NCBI RefSeq assembly: GCF_000622085.1
Contig: NZ_JHWL01000001.1
Span: 62,001 to 126,000 of the forward strand
Reading direction: 5' to 3'
DNA: 64,000 nt
Source of the DNA: Butyrivibrio proteoclasticus P6B7
GTDB taxonomy: Bacteria; Bacillota; Clostridia; Lachnospirales; Lachnospiraceae
Shown piece after piece: positions 1 to 9,326 of the stretch. The position numbers were made by a program, and so were the translations under genes. A model generated the notes under the pieces. It did no database searches. It worked only from the letters and a program-made list of their open reading frames with translations, and had not been told where the DNA came from. Numbering within the stretch: the stretch's first letter is position 1; each line of letters opens with the position of its first letter.

Positions 1-2
1 AC

Positions 3-881
3 ATTACTTATGTTTGGAAATTTGTACTGGCTCTCATTTCTATTTCTGTTGTGAACAACAGACTTGGCTATATGAAGTCGCTGAGCAATATCGCGATTGT
101 TCTTATGGCATCACTTTTGTGCGCTATTCTTCCAGCCAATTCAATAGTGTTCATTTCAGCCGTGTTCATTATCGGACACCTTTACGCTCTGTCACTGGAG
201 AGCGCTCTTATTGCTATCATCGTGTTCCTTCTGATGTTTCTTCTGTATTTCAGATTTTCACCTAAGGACACATTGGCAGTAGTTTTGACACCGATATTTT
301 TCTTTTTACATATTCCCTATGTAATGCCACTTGCCATGGGACTTCTCGGAGCTCCTACATCAATTATTTCAGTGGCATTTGGTGTGGTTATTTCATACAT
401 GCTCACCTACTTCTCTTCAAATGCAGCCATCATCGGCACTGACGGAGTTGAAGAGGCAGCCAACCAGTTCCAGTCAGTTCTTTCCGGACTTCTTGGTGAC
501 AAGGGCATGATCGTAATGATCGCATCTTTCTCAGTAGCTCTTTTGCTTGTATATATTATCCGCAGATCTTCAATGGACAATTCCTGGAAGATAGCCATTG
601 CATCAGGAGCTATTGCACTTATCATCTGCATGCTCATTGGAAATCTTGTATTCGACACTACAACATCACTTCTTGGAATCGTTGTAGGAACAGTGATTTC
701 TGCAGCGCTTATGCTGGTGGTTGAGTTCTTTGCATTTAACCTGGACTACAGCCGAACAGAGAAGGTTCAGTTCGAGGATGATGAGTACTACTACTATGTT
801 AAGGCAGTACCTAAGGTTACTGTTTCCACACCAGAAAGAAAGGTTAAGAAAATAAACCGCTCAAATGAAAGACGCGGATGA
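3..881 (+). CDS. Multi-pass membrane protein of unknown function, 5' end outside window
   Basis: The reading frame is open from position 3 with no stop, so the true start lies left of the window; an internal GTG at 51 is only the first start-like codon seen. The visible part is very hydrophobic, with about eight membrane segments, followed by a roughly 45-residue charged tail containing an acidic and tyrosine-rich stretch (EDDEYYYYVKA) and a basic C-terminus. I do not recognise a named family. It lies 14 bases upstream of cdaA with the same orientation, so it is probably co-transcribed with the c-di-AMP genes. That suggests an envelope role, but nothing in the sequence gives a function. It is a real gene by length, composition and its tight fit to the next one. 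Confidence 0.75.
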   Translation: MTYVWKFVLALISISVVNNRLGYMKSLSNIAIVLMASLLCAILPANSIVFISAVFIIGHLYALSLESALIAIIVFLLMFLLYFRFSPKDTLAVVLTPIFFFLHIPYVMPLAMGLLGAPTSIISVAFGVVISYMLTYFSSNAAIIGTDGVEEAANQFQSVLSGLLGDKGMIVMIASFSVALLLVYIIRRSSMDNSWKIAIASGAIALIICMLIGNLVFDTTTSLLGIVVGTVISAALMLVVEFFAFNLDYSRTEKVQFEDDEYYYYVKAVPKVTVSTPERKVKKINRSNERRG

Positions 882-895
882 GATAAAGGATTACC

Positions 896-1765
896 ATGCA
901 GCAGTTTGAATCATTATTTGACTTCAACAGAACAAGTCTGCACATGCCAAATCTTCGAATACCAGATATCCTGGAGATTGTGATCATCGCTTTTCTGGTA
1001 TATCACATATTGGTATGGGCAAGGAACACGAGACTATGGTCCCTTCTAAAAGGGGTCATAGTTATTGTTGCGTTTATACTTATTGCAGCAATATTCAACA
1101 TGTCCACCATTTTGTGGATAGTCGAGAAGGTGTTCGGAATAGCCATCACAGCTATGGTTGTTATCCTTCAGCCAGAGCTTAGAAAGGCTCTTGAAGAGCT
1201 TGGTAGAAAGAACTTTCTATCAAATGTGTTCAACATTGGTGACGGCAAGTTTGAAGGCAGATTTTCTGATAAAACATTAAATGAGATTACAAGAGCCTGT
1301 GTAGAGATGGCTAAGGTCAGAACCGGTGCTCTTATCGTTATTGAGCAGACCCATCCTCTTACAGAGTTTGAGAGAACTGGAATTGACGTGGATGGCATAG
1401 TTACAAGCCAGCTGCTTATCAATATTTTCGAGCATAACACACCACTTCATGATGGTGCGGTTATCATAAGAGGCGACAGAATTACATCAGCAACATGCTA
1501 CCTTCCTCTTTCCTACAACGAGGGAATTGGTAAGGAACTTGGAACAAGACACAGAGCTGGTGTGGGAGTATCTGAGGTTACAGATTCTCTTACTATCATT
1601 GTTTCTGAGGAGACAGGTAAGATAAGCGTTGCCTATGAAGGCGTTCTTGAAAGAGCTGTCGATAGTGACAGACTCAGAGAAAGACTTCGCGTGATCCAGA
1701 ATAAGCACAAGACGGAGGCGCCAGTTAAGCACTTCGCCAGAAAGGCCAAGGTGAAAAAGCAATGA
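896..1765 (+). CDS. cdaA: Diadenylate cyclase CdaA (membrane-bound c-di-AMP synthase)
   Basis: Makes cyclic di-AMP from two ATP at the inner face of the membrane. The 289-residue protein has three hydrophobic segments within residues 26-91, then the DAC domain. The two diagnostic motifs are present: DGA at 186-188 and RHR at 218-220, so the enzyme should be active. The length matches the CdaA/YbbP family. The ATG at 896 follows an AAAGGA ribosome binding site. The stop overlaps the start of cdaR by four bases, and glmM follows, giving the cdaA-cdaR-glmM order that is conserved in Firmicutes and links c-di-AMP to cell wall precursor supply. Confidence 0.97.
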   Translation: MQQFESLFDFNRTSLHMPNLRIPDILEIVIIAFLVYHILVWARNTRLWSLLKGVIVIVAFILIAAIFNMSTILWIVEKVFGIAITAMVVILQPELRKALEELGRKNFLSNVFNIGDGKFEGRFSDKTLNEITRACVEMAKVRTGALIVIEQTHPLTEFERTGIDVDGIVTSQLLINIFEHNTPLHDGAVIIRGDRITSATCYLPLSYNEGIGKELGTRHRAGVGVSEVTDSLTIIVSEETGKISVAYEGVLERAVDSDRLRERLRVIQNKHKTEAPVKHFARKAKVKKQ

Positions 1766-3036
1766 AAAGACTGACGGCCAACTGGGGACTTAAGCTAGCT
1801 TCTATTTTGTTTGCAGCTATAGTGTGGTTTTTGGTAACTAACATCAATGATCCTGTTACAAGTGTTAGATATACCAATATTCCTGTAGCACTTAAGAATA
1901 CTAATCTTATTACTGATCAGGGACAGGTTTATTCAATCCTTGATGACAGCGCTAACATCAGTTCAGTTACTATTTATGCGCCAAGAACTGTTATTGATTC
2001 CCTTAGCCAGAACAATATCGTGGCTTATGCGGATTTTCAGGATCTTTCAAGCCTTAATACAGTAACAATCAACGTTAGCACCAACAAGTACAGCGATAAG
2101 ATTGAGAACATAGTTCTTAGCTCTGATGTTGTTAAGCTCAGCATAGAGAGAAAGGCGACAAAGAGCTTAGTTCTTTCTGCCACAACATCAGGTAATCTGG
2201 CCGATGGTTACATGATCGGTGATATATCAACTGAGCAGAATATGCTTAGGATAAGTGGACCAGAGTCCGTGATCAATACCATAGAATCGGCAGTTGTAGA
2301 TGTTGATGTAACTGGATTTACTTCCAACATCGGAACTGATGCAGATATTATTCTTTTGGATGCAGATGGCAACCAGGTTAGCACAGCTCAGATTGAGATG
2401 AACATCAAGACTGTAAGGGTTAACGTTGTTATCTACGAGACCAAGTACGTTCCTGTTAATTATGTGGTTCAGGGCGAGCCAGCAAGTGGTTATGCCATGA
2501 CTGGACAGATTGACAGTACTCCAAGCGAAGTGCTTATCGCAGGAAGAAGTAGTGTGATCTCATCTGTTTCTGAGATAACTGTTGATGATTCAGCCTTGGA
2601 TGTTTCAGGAATGTCATCCAATTATTCCGCAACGGTTGATATTAGTAAGTATCTGCCTTCTGGAGTTAGTTTTGGAGATAAGGATTTTAACGGCGTTTGC
2701 ACGGTTGTTGTTCATATCGACAACGTGGAGGAAGAGACCTTTGATGTGGATATCGACAGGATATCAGTTGAAGGCGAAGTAGATGGATTCAAGATAAGCG
2801 TAGATGATACTGAGTATGATACAGTGTCACTTACTTTACAGGGACTGTCTGATGATATCAAGAAGGTCAAGGAATCTGATATTAAGGGAACAGTTGATGT
2901 GGATTCAATTGTTAAGCAGAACAACCTTGACGAACTGAAGCCAGGAACATATAGCGCTGAGGTAACATGGGAACTTCCAAATGGCGTTACAGCCAAGAGC
3001 AAGGTCAGCGTATATGTAACGGTGGAAGAAAAGTAA
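1762..3036 (+). CDS. cdaR: CdaR (YbbR-domain) regulator of CdaA
   Basis: Known family role: an extracytoplasmic partner that binds CdaA and tunes c-di-AMP synthesis. The 424-residue protein has one N-terminal membrane anchor (about residues 11-27), then a long Thr/Ser/Val-rich beta-type region consistent with several tandem YbbR domains. No enzyme motif is seen, as expected. It starts inside the last codons of cdaA (ATGA overlap), which implies coupled translation. The stretch from about residue 300 to the end is rich in Asp and Val, giving an acidic outer domain. glmM begins 24 bases downstream. Confidence 0.93.
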   Translation: MKRLTANWGLKLASILFAAIVWFLVTNINDPVTSVRYTNIPVALKNTNLITDQGQVYSILDDSANISSVTIYAPRTVIDSLSQNNIVAYADFQDLSSLNTVTINVSTNKYSDKIENIVLSSDVVKLSIERKATKSLVLSATTSGNLADGYMIGDISTEQNMLRISGPESVINTIESAVVDVDVTGFTSNIGTDADIILLDADGNQVSTAQIEMNIKTVRVNVVIYETKYVPVNYVVQGEPASGYAMTGQIDSTPSEVLIAGRSSVISSVSEITVDDSALDVSGMSSNYSATVDISKYLPSGVSFGDKDFNGVCTVVVHIDNVEEETFDVDIDRISVEGEVDGFKISVDDTEYDTVSLTLQGLSDDIKKVKESDIKGTVDVDSIVKQNNLDELKPGTYSAEVTWELPNGVTAKSKVSVYVTVEEK

Positions 3037-3060
3037 ATTAGCAAAAGAGGTTTTTAAGAA

Positions 3061-4410
3061 ATGGGAAGATTATTTGGAACAGATGGTGTAAGAGGAGTAG
3101 CTAATGATGAACTTACTCCACTTTTAGCAATGCAGCTTGGCCAGGCTGGAGCTTATGTATTGTCTAAGGAGGTTAATCACAGACCAACTATCATGGTGGG
3201 CTGCGATACAAGACTTTCCGGCGACATGCTTGCAAGTGCTCTTATGGCTGGCGCATGCTCAGTTGGTGCAGATGTAGTTTACGTTGGTGTTATTCCTACT
3301 CCAGCAGTTGCTTATCTTACCAGAAAATATAGAGTTGATGCAGGTGTTGTTATCTCTGCTTCACATAACCCAATGGAATTCAACGGAATCAAGTTCTTTG
3401 ACGGAAATGGTTACAAGCTTCCAGATGAAATGGAAGACGAGATTGAGGCTCTTATCAAGAATGATATGGATGGCGTTAAGATGCCTACAGGAGCTGGTGT
3501 TGGTAAAATCAAGTTAAGAACTGATGCCAAAGAGGAATATATCAATCACAATTTAAGAGCAGTTGATATTGATCTCAAGGGAATGAAGATTGTTATGGAC
3601 TGCGCTGAGGGTGCTTCCTACTACACTTCTGTAGAAGCTATCAAGCAGCTTGGAGCAGAGGTTATAGTTATCCATAATAATCCAGATGGAACCAATATTA
3701 ACGCTAACTGCGGTTCTACACATATGGAAGAGCTTGAGGGAAGAGTTGTTACTGAGAAGGCTAACATTGGTCTTGCCTTTGATGGAGATGCAGACAGATT
3801 CCTTGCTGTAGATGAAAATGGTAAAATGGTCAATGGCGATGAGGTCATGGCTATCATTGGTAAATTTATGAATGACAATGGCAAGCTTGCTAAGAACACA
3901 ATTGTTGCCACTGTTATGAGTAACCTTGGATTCTTCAAGATGGGAGAAAGAGAAGGAATCCAGATCGATAAGACAAAGGTTGGAGACAGATATGTTCTTG
4001 AGCATATGAAGGAAATCGGTGCAAACCTTGGTGGTGAGCAGTCAGGACATATCATTTTCCTTGATGATAACACTACTGGAGATGGCCTTTTATCAGCACT
4101 TCATCTTTTAGAGGTTATGGTAAAGACTGGCAAGCCTCTTTCAGAGCTTGCAAAGGTTATGGAGGTTATGCCTCAGGCCCTTGTTAATGCCCATGTTCCT
4201 ACCCATAAAAAGGATAAGTACATGGATTATCCAGAAATTGCCAGTGCAATTGAGAATCTTGAAAAAGAGTTTGCGGGAGACGGAAGAGTACTTATAAGAC
4301 CTTCTGGAACAGAACCCCTTGTAAGAGTAATGATCGAGGGTAAGGATCAGAATAAGATTGATGAGGAAGCTAAAAAACTCGCCAGTCTTATTGAGGAGGT
4401 TATGCTTTAA
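3061..4410 (+). CDS. glmM: Phosphoglucosamine mutase GlmM
   Basis: Converts glucosamine-6-phosphate to glucosamine-1-phosphate for UDP-GlcNAc, the precursor of peptidoglycan and of several sugars made by genes further along. The 449-residue length is typical. The N-terminal [11 protein letters not shown] signature, the catalytic phosphoserine loop SASHNP with Ser101, the metal loop DGDADR near residue 240 and the phosphate-binding RPSGTEP near residue 412 are all present. The start at 3061 is preceded by AGAGG at good spacing. In other Firmicutes GlmM interacts with CdaA, so the shared operon is functionally meaningful. Confidence 0.98.
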   Translation: MGRLFGTDGVRGVANDELTPLLAMQLGQAGAYVLSKEVNHRPTIMVGCDTRLSGDMLASALMAGACSVGADVVYVGVIPTPAVAYLTRKYRVDAGVVISASHNPMEFNGIKFFDGNGYKLPDEMEDEIEALIKNDMDGVKMPTGAGVGKIKLRTDAKEEYINHNLRAVDIDLKGMKIVMDCAEGASYYTSVEAIKQLGAEVIVIHNNPDGTNINANCGSTHMEELEGRVVTEKANIGLAFDGDADRFLAVDENGKMVNGDEVMAIIGKFMNDNGKLAKNTIVATVMSNLGFFKMGEREGIQIDKTKVGDRYVLEHMKEIGANLGGEQSGHIIFLDDNTTGDGLLSALHLLEVMVKTGKPLSELAKVMEVMPQALVNAHVPTHKKDKYMDYPEIASAIENLEKEFAGDGRVLIRPSGTEPLVRVMIEGKDQNKIDEEAKKLASLIEEVML

Positions 4411-4673
4411 TGATTAGTAAGAAAGTGGTTATTACGAACCCAACGGGGCTTCACCTTCGCCCTGCAGGGAATTTGTGTAAAGTGGCGATGAATTATAAAT
4501 CTCACATCACCTTCAGTTATGGCGAAAATACAGCAAATGCTAAGAGTGTACTTAGCGTATTGGGGGCTTGTATCAAATGTGGTGATGAGCTTGAGTTTAA
4601 ATGTGAGGGACCAGACGAAGAAGAGGCCATGGATGCTCTTGTTGAAGCTATCGAGAAGGGTCTTGGCGAATAA
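4410..4673 (+). CDS. ptsH: HPr family phosphocarrier protein
   Basis: An 87-residue HPr-fold protein. The phosphotransfer residue His15 lies in GLHLRPAG (the usual form is GLHARPA, so Leu16 replaces Ala), and the HPr-kinase target Ser46 sits in NAKSVLSVL. Both regulatory sites are intact, so it could act as a PTS phosphocarrier, a Crh-like regulator, or both. Its ATG overlaps the glmM stop by one base, so it is translationally tied to the c-di-AMP/GlmM operon rather than to a ptsI gene. No PTS enzyme I or II gene is visible in the window, so whether it is the main HPr of the cell cannot be told. Confidence 0.9.
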   Translation: MISKKVVITNPTGLHLRPAGNLCKVAMNYKSHITFSYGENTANAKSVLSVLGACIKCGDELEFKCEGPDEEEAMDALVEAIEKGLGE

Positions 4674-4692
4674 TTATCTTCTATGCTAAAAT
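4663..4692 (+). promoter_or_regulatory. Candidate sigma-A promoter for the DUF3048 lipoprotein gene
   Basis: TTGGCG at 4663-4668 and TAAAAT at 4687-4692 are separated by 18 bases, with an extended TGC just before the -10 hexamer. It overlaps the last codons of the HPr gene and would start transcription about 30 bases before the lipoprotein start. This is a pattern match only. Confidence 0.4.
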
Positions 4693-4729
4693 CGTCTGAG
4701 TGTAATAAAGAGAGAGGATGTTAATTGGT

Positions 4730-5896
4730 ATGAAAAGATTAAAGGCATTAGTCCTTACCGGTCTTATGTTTACTATGCTGATCGGTTGCGGATCAAAGGA
4801 TGACGAGTCAGTTGTGGGACTTAGTGTTGAGAAGCTTGAGGATGTTGCTCCTGTAGCAGCTTCAGTAGAGGCTTCTGTAGAAGCAGTCGATGAAGATGCT
4901 CCTCCAGCTGAGGGAATGGTAAGAAGCTATTTTACTAACGAATGGGTCGATGAATCTGTTAACACAAATAGACCTTTAGCAGTTATGTATCCTATTAACA
5001 AAGAGGCTCAGCCTCAGTACGGACTTTCTAATGTTGCTGTATTCTATGAGATCATGGAAGAGGGTAACATGAGCCGTCAGATGGGTATTCTTGAGAATTG
5101 GGAGAATCTTGAGCAGATTGGTAATATCAGAAGTATCCGTGATTACTTTATTTATGCCGCTCTTGAGTATGATCCAATTATCATCCACTACGGCGGACCA
5201 GAGCTTTATGTTAAGTCAATTCTTACACGTGATGACGTGGATAACTTAAATGGTGTAGGCGGAGTTATGGGTTCAGATTATGGCGCATTCTTCCGTATTC
5301 CTGAGGGAAGTACATCAGAGCATACAGCCTTTACAGATGGCGCACATGTTTCAAATGCTATCGAGAAGGCAGGATTCTCTAAGGAGCATAGAGACAAGTT
5401 CGAAGGACAGTCTCATTTCACATTTACAGGTTATAGCAACCCTAACACTTTAGATGATTATCCAGATGCTGTTGAGGCAACTGATATCGATATGTCTGGA
5501 TGCTATCCAGTTACCAAGTCAGCTCTTACATATGATGCTGAGAAGGGCGTATATCTTAAGACTCTTTATGGCAATCCTCAGAAGGATGCTGTAACTGGCG
5601 AACAGCTTGCATTTGCAAACGTTGTTATCCAGAGAGCATACCGTGAGGTTAGAGATGACAATGGTTATCTTGCTTACCAGATGCATGATACAACACGTGA
5701 TGGATATTTCATCACAAAGGGTAAGATGATCCATGTAACATGGGAAAAGACAGATGACTACAGCCCAACAACATACTATGATGACAATGGTAATGAGGTA
5801 GTATTTAATACAGGAAAGACTATGATCTTTGTTGTTCAGGAAAGTAACGCTTCATTCTATAAGTTCGATGTAAATGGCGTTACATACACTGATTGA
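4730..5896 (+). CDS. DUF3048 (YerB-like) lipoprotein
   Basis: A 388-residue exported lipoprotein. The signal peptide runs from Met1 to a lipobox LIGC with the lipid-bearing Cys20, followed by an acidic, Ala/Val-rich linker (about residues 22-65). The remainder matches my memory of the DUF3048/YerB family, whose function is unknown. I chose the ATG at 4730 because it gives a clean signal peptide and lies 12 bases after GAGAGG; an in-frame ATG at 4718 would sit directly on that ribosome binding site. A strong terminator follows, so the gene is probably transcribed from its own promoter or as the end of the first operon. Confidence 0.85.
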   Translation: MKRLKALVLTGLMFTMLIGCGSKDDESVVGLSVEKLEDVAPVAASVEASVEAVDEDAPPAEGMVRSYFTNEWVDESVNTNRPLAVMYPINKEAQPQYGLSNVAVFYEIMEEGNMSRQMGILENWENLEQIGNIRSIRDYFIYAALEYDPIIIHYGGPELYVKSILTRDDVDNLNGVGGVMGSDYGAFFRIPEGSTSEHTAFTDGAHVSNAIEKAGFSKEHRDKFEGQSHFTFTGYSNPNTLDDYPDAVEATDIDMSGCYPVTKSALTYDAEKGVYLKTLYGNPQKDAVTGEQLAFANVVIQRAYREVRDDNGYLAYQMHDTTRDGYFITKGKMIHVTWEKTDDYSPTTYYDDNGNEVVFNTGKTMIFVVQESNASFYKFDVNGVTYTD

Positions 5897-5914
5897 TCAC
5901 TAAATTAGCCATTA

Positions 5915-5945
5915 TTTAGCGGACGGCAGAGATGCCGTCCGTTTT
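5915..5945 (+). terminator. Strong intrinsic terminator after the lipoprotein gene
   Basis: A nine-base GC-rich stem, CGGACGGCA (5920-5928) pairing with TGCCGTCCG (5933-5941) around a GAGA loop, is followed at once by TTTT. It cleanly separates the first block from rfbD. Confidence 0.93.
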
Positions 5946-5974
5946 AAGCTAAAAAGGATAGGAGACTGATAACA

Positions 5975-6850
5975 ATGAGTAAAATTATAGTTACAGGATG
6001 CAATGGACAGCTTGGAAGAGCGATCAATAAGGAACTTCTTGGCGATAGCAGATATGAGATCGTTAATACAGACGTTTTTGAAGGAGATGGTATCACACCT
6101 CTTGATATTACTAACGTAGATAATGTTATTAAGTTTGCAAAAGAGGTTAAGCCTGAAGCTATCATTAACTGCGCTGCTTACACTGCTGTAGATAAGCAGG
6201 AGAGCGATGTGGATCTTTCTTACAAGATCAATGCAATAGGACCAAGAAACCTTGCTATAGCAGCAACAGAGCTTGGCGCTAAGCTTGTGCATGTATCTAC
6301 TGACTATGTATTTGATGGAAATGGCACAAGACCTTACGTAGAATTCGATCAGGTCGGACCTGTCAGCGTTTATGGTAAGACTAAGCTTGCCGGCGAAGAG
6401 TTCGTAAAGCAGTTTGCCGATAGATTTTTTACCATAAGAACAGCTTGGTTATACGGAGACGGTAAGAACTTCGTCAAGACTATGCTTGGCCTTTCAGATA
6501 AATATGATGAGGTTTCTGTAGTTAAGGACCAGCTTGGAACACCTACAAGCACCAAGGAACTTGCCAAAGCAATCCACTTCCTTCTTGGAACAGAAAATTA
6601 TGGAACATTCCATGGAACCTGCGAAGGCGATACCAACTGGGCTGATTTTACAGAAGAGATCTTCAGACTTGCAGGTAAGAGTACCAAAGTTAACCACGTT
6701 ACCACCAAAGAGTATCTTGAAAAGAACCCTCAGGCCGCTCCAAGACCAGCTTATAGCATTCTTGAGAATTATATGTTCAAGCTTACATCAGACTTCATGT
6801 TTGCTGACTGGCATGATGCTATAAGAGATTATTTAGAGGAAATTTTATGA
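5975..6850 (+). CDS. rfbD: dTDP-4-dehydrorhamnose reductase RfbD/RmlD
   Basis: Catalyses the last step of dTDP-L-rhamnose synthesis with NAD(P)H. The 291-residue protein has the Rossmann motif GCNGQLG at residues 8-14, the family signature STDYVFDG, and the catalytic YGKTK (YxxxK). RmlA, RmlB and RmlC are not in the window, so the other rhamnose steps must be encoded elsewhere. The start at 5975 follows a GGAG site at about 10 bases spacing, just after the upstream terminator. It overlaps the next gene by four bases. Confidence 0.95.
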   Translation: MSKIIVTGCNGQLGRAINKELLGDSRYEIVNTDVFEGDGITPLDITNVDNVIKFAKEVKPEAIINCAAYTAVDKQESDVDLSYKINAIGPRNLAIAATELGAKLVHVSTDYVFDGNGTRPYVEFDQVGPVSVYGKTKLAGEEFVKQFADRFFTIRTAWLYGDGKNFVKTMLGLSDKYDEVSVVKDQLGTPTSTKELAKAIHFLLGTENYGTFHGTCEGDTNWADFTEEIFRLAGKSTKVNHVTTKEYLEKNPQAAPRPAYSILENYMFKLTSDFMFADWHDAIRDYLEEIL

Positions 6851-7305
6851 ATTATATAGCTCAGATCTTTAATAACAAGCTACTTGTAGCGTCCTTTTTA
6901 GGATGGCTCATTGCTCAGATTCTTAAGACCATCATTTATGTGATAGTTAATAAGAATTTTAATCCGGAGAGACTGCTTGGTGATGGCGGAATGCCAAGCT
7001 CTCATTCAGCAACTGTTATGGCACTTACGTCTTCAGCTGCTATCATTCACGGATTTAGCTCTTTTGAATTCGCTATATCAGGCGTTCTGGCTCTCATTGT
7101 TATGCATGATGCCATGGGCGTTAGGCGAGAGACTGGCAAACAGGCTGTAGTCATCAACAATATGATGGACTGGTTCAAGCAGTTTGACGGTAGTATTCCT
7201 GCTGAACAGAGATTAAAAGAGTTCGTAGGACATTCACCTATGCAGGTTCTTTTTGGAGCAATCCTTGGAATTATTATCGGATTTGTATACTGCAATATGG
7301 GGTGA
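6847..7305 (+). CDS. DUF212 divergent PAP2-like membrane protein
   Basis: A 152-residue small membrane protein with about four hydrophobic stretches and the phosphatase-like signature GGMPSSHSATVMAL near residues 42-55. This is typical of the DUF212 (divergent PAP2, YuiD-type) family, thought by homology to act on lipid phosphates. Its specific substrate is unknown. Its start overlaps the end of rfbD by four bases, suggesting coupled translation. Confidence 0.9.
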   Translation: MNYIAQIFNNKLLVASFLGWLIAQILKTIIYVIVNKNFNPERLLGDGGMPSSHSATVMALTSSAAIIHGFSSFEFAISGVLALIVMHDAMGVRRETGKQAVVINNMMDWFKQFDGSIPAEQRLKEFVGHSPMQVLFGAILGIIIGFVYCNMG

Positions 7306-7338
7306 TATAACCACCAATCGAGAGGGGATTTTTCTTTC

Positions 7339-9147
7339 ATGCTGATCGTTTCACTGATATGGATTTATGTGATCATAACTACATATCTTATTGGATATGG
7401 GTTCCTTACCAGTATGTCCTACTGGCCAGGGATGCACATCCGAAAGGGAAAGGATTGCAAGAAGAAATATAAGACTCAGAATAAAAAGAGCTATATAGTT
7501 GCCGGCCTTGTGCTGACAACTGTATACGCTCAGATTTTTAGCTTATTTACAGGAGTTGGACTCTATGCCAACTTTCTGATGGTTCTAATCTGCTTGATAA
7601 TAGCAGTCTACTACAGAGAAGAGCTTCTCTGTGATTTTCGCACTACAGTTTCCATGTTGGCTTCTACTAAGGAATGGATAGTGTATCTACTTGTATTTCT
7701 GGTCATGGCCTATGGCACATCTCACGGAATAATGCATTATGATTCAGATCTTTATCATGCTCAGGCTATCAGATGGATTGAAGAGTATGGTGTAGTTAAG
7801 GGATTGGGTAATCTCCATGTTCGCCTTGCCTATAACAGTTCATCATTTGCTCTTTCAGCTCTCTATAGCCTTAAGTTCCTGGGAAAGCAGTCTTATCATG
7901 TGATGGCAGGATTTTTTGCCCTGATGCTGGCATGGCTCTGCGTGGATATCAAGGATGTTGTCAGAAGAAAGCATATTATAGTATCTGATTTTGCAAGGAT
8001 CACAGCGATTTACTATCTCTTCACTATATTTGATGAGATGGTGGCTCCTGCGTCAGATTATTACCTTTCTACAATTGTTTTTTATGTGATAATTCAGTGG
8101 CTGGATCTTAATGTTAAGCATGAGAAGTCCTATCTTCCATACATTCAGCTGTCGCTCCTGGCTATATATGCCATAACAATCAAGTTGTCAGCAGCTCCAA
8201 TGATCCTATTGTGCATTATCCCAATCTACAAGCTGTTCCATGAAAGAACCGCTGAAAAGATGCGGGCATTTGGGCTATCAATTGTGTCTGCCCTGATCAT
8301 TGTGCTTCCGTTCCTGATAAGGAATATTGTTATTTCAGGCTGGATCTTGTATCCGGTAACTATGTTTGACTTCTTTGGATTTGGCTTTGAGATTCCTAAG
8401 AATGTGGCTAAGTACGATGCTCTTGAGATATCCACCTATGGAAAAGGATTTACGGATGTGGAGGAGCTTGCCAATATCTCCCTTAAGGAGTGGATAAATA
8501 CCTGGTTTAATGGCCTTGGGACCATGCATAAGGCTGTTATTGGCCTTGATATTATATCGATAGCTATATTTGTTGCCTGCCTTATTTACTTTATCATTGT
8601 GGCCATTGGAGAGAATGACAAGACTTCAATTAAGCTTCCTGATAAAAAGGTATTTGATATAAGCCACAGAAGCGTATTGAACTTGGCAGATTTCCTTACA
8701 ATAAGTGCTACACTACTTGGTTGTCTGGTGTTCTGGTTCTTTAGCGCTCCGCTTATAAGATATGGCGTTGTGTACGTTTATCTTACTCCTGCCGTGATAA
8801 TAGGAAGGATGCTGATACATCTTTTTAATCATTCAGGAGAAGGGCTTAAGAAGATTGTACTTAAGGTGTGTGTTGTACTGTTTTGCCTCTGGATGCTGTA
8901 TAAGGGCTTTAATATTGTCATGGAGGACAGGGTAAGGTTTAATGCCAAATATCTTGTGGCTCAGCAGGATTACGGCAAATATGAGGTTTCCAGTTATACA
9001 TTAAATGGAGTTAAGTTCTACTACCCTGTAGAAGGGGATCGAATTGGTTATGACGCATTCCCATCATCTCCAAAGGATATGACAGGGGAGATTGAGCTTA
9101 TGGGCACCAATATAAGGACAGGATTCAGGTCTTTACAGGAGGATTAA
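7339..9147 (+). CDS. Large glycan-type membrane protein, LIC_10190-like
   Basis: A 602-residue protein with roughly a dozen membrane segments and a soluble C-terminal tail of about 60 residues. Conserved-looking sites are DSDLYH at 135-140 and GLGNLH with NSS shortly after (155-168), placed in the first long outer loop where GT-C glycosyltransferases keep acidic catalytic residues. This pattern matches my memory of the LIC_10190 family of membrane proteins found in surface-polysaccharide loci; I hold that assignment only moderately. The role is probably polymerisation or transfer of lipid-linked sugars. It follows the DUF212 gene by 33 bases. Confidence 0.7.
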   Translation: MLIVSLIWIYVIITTYLIGYGFLTSMSYWPGMHIRKGKDCKKKYKTQNKKSYIVAGLVLTTVYAQIFSLFTGVGLYANFLMVLICLIIAVYYREELLCDFRTTVSMLASTKEWIVYLLVFLVMAYGTSHGIMHYDSDLYHAQAIRWIEEYGVVKGLGNLHVRLAYNSSSFALSALYSLKFLGKQSYHVMAGFFALMLAWLCVDIKDVVRRKHIIVSDFARITAIYYLFTIFDEMVAPASDYYLSTIVFYVIIQWLDLNVKHEKSYLPYIQLSLLAIYAITIKLSAAPMILLCIIPIYKLFHERTAEKMRAFGLSIVSALIIVLPFLIRNIVISGWILYPVTMFDFFGFGFEIPKNVAKYDALEISTYGKGFTDVEELANISLKEWINTWFNGLGTMHKAVIGLDIISIAIFVACLIYFIIVAIGENDKTSIKLPDKKVFDISHRSVLNLADFLTISATLLGCLVFWFFSAPLIRYGVVYVYLTPAVIIGRMLIHLFNHSGEGLKKIVLKVCVVLFCLWMLYKGFNIVMEDRVRFNAKYLVAQQDYGKYEVSSYTLNGVKFYYPVEGDRIGYDAFPSSPKDMTGEIELMGTNIRTGFRSLQED

Positions 9148-9176
9148 GCGAAAAAATAATAAAGATTTTATGCATT

Positions 9177-9230
9177 TGAAAGTTTATTTCACTATAACAG
9201 CTAATATTCTTAAAATAACATAAACTTTCA
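9177..9230. repeat. 11-base inverted repeat in the gap before the CAP protein gene
   Basis: TGAAAGTTTAT at 9177-9187 and its perfect complement ATAAACTTTCA at 9220-9230 flank a 32-base AT-rich loop. It could be a weak terminator for the upstream gene or a two-site operator. A second small hairpin, CCTTCA (9295-9300) with TGAAGG (9307-9312), covers part of the GGGAGG ribosome binding site of the next gene. The rest of this 179-base gap (9148-9326) is AT-rich with no gene. Confidence 0.6.
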
Positions 9231-9326
9231 TAAATAAGCGTTAAATACAGTACATTTTCTGCCGAAATAAAGTATCATTGAAACATAAATAACACCTTCA
9301 ATTTTCTGAAGGGAGGTACTTTATTT

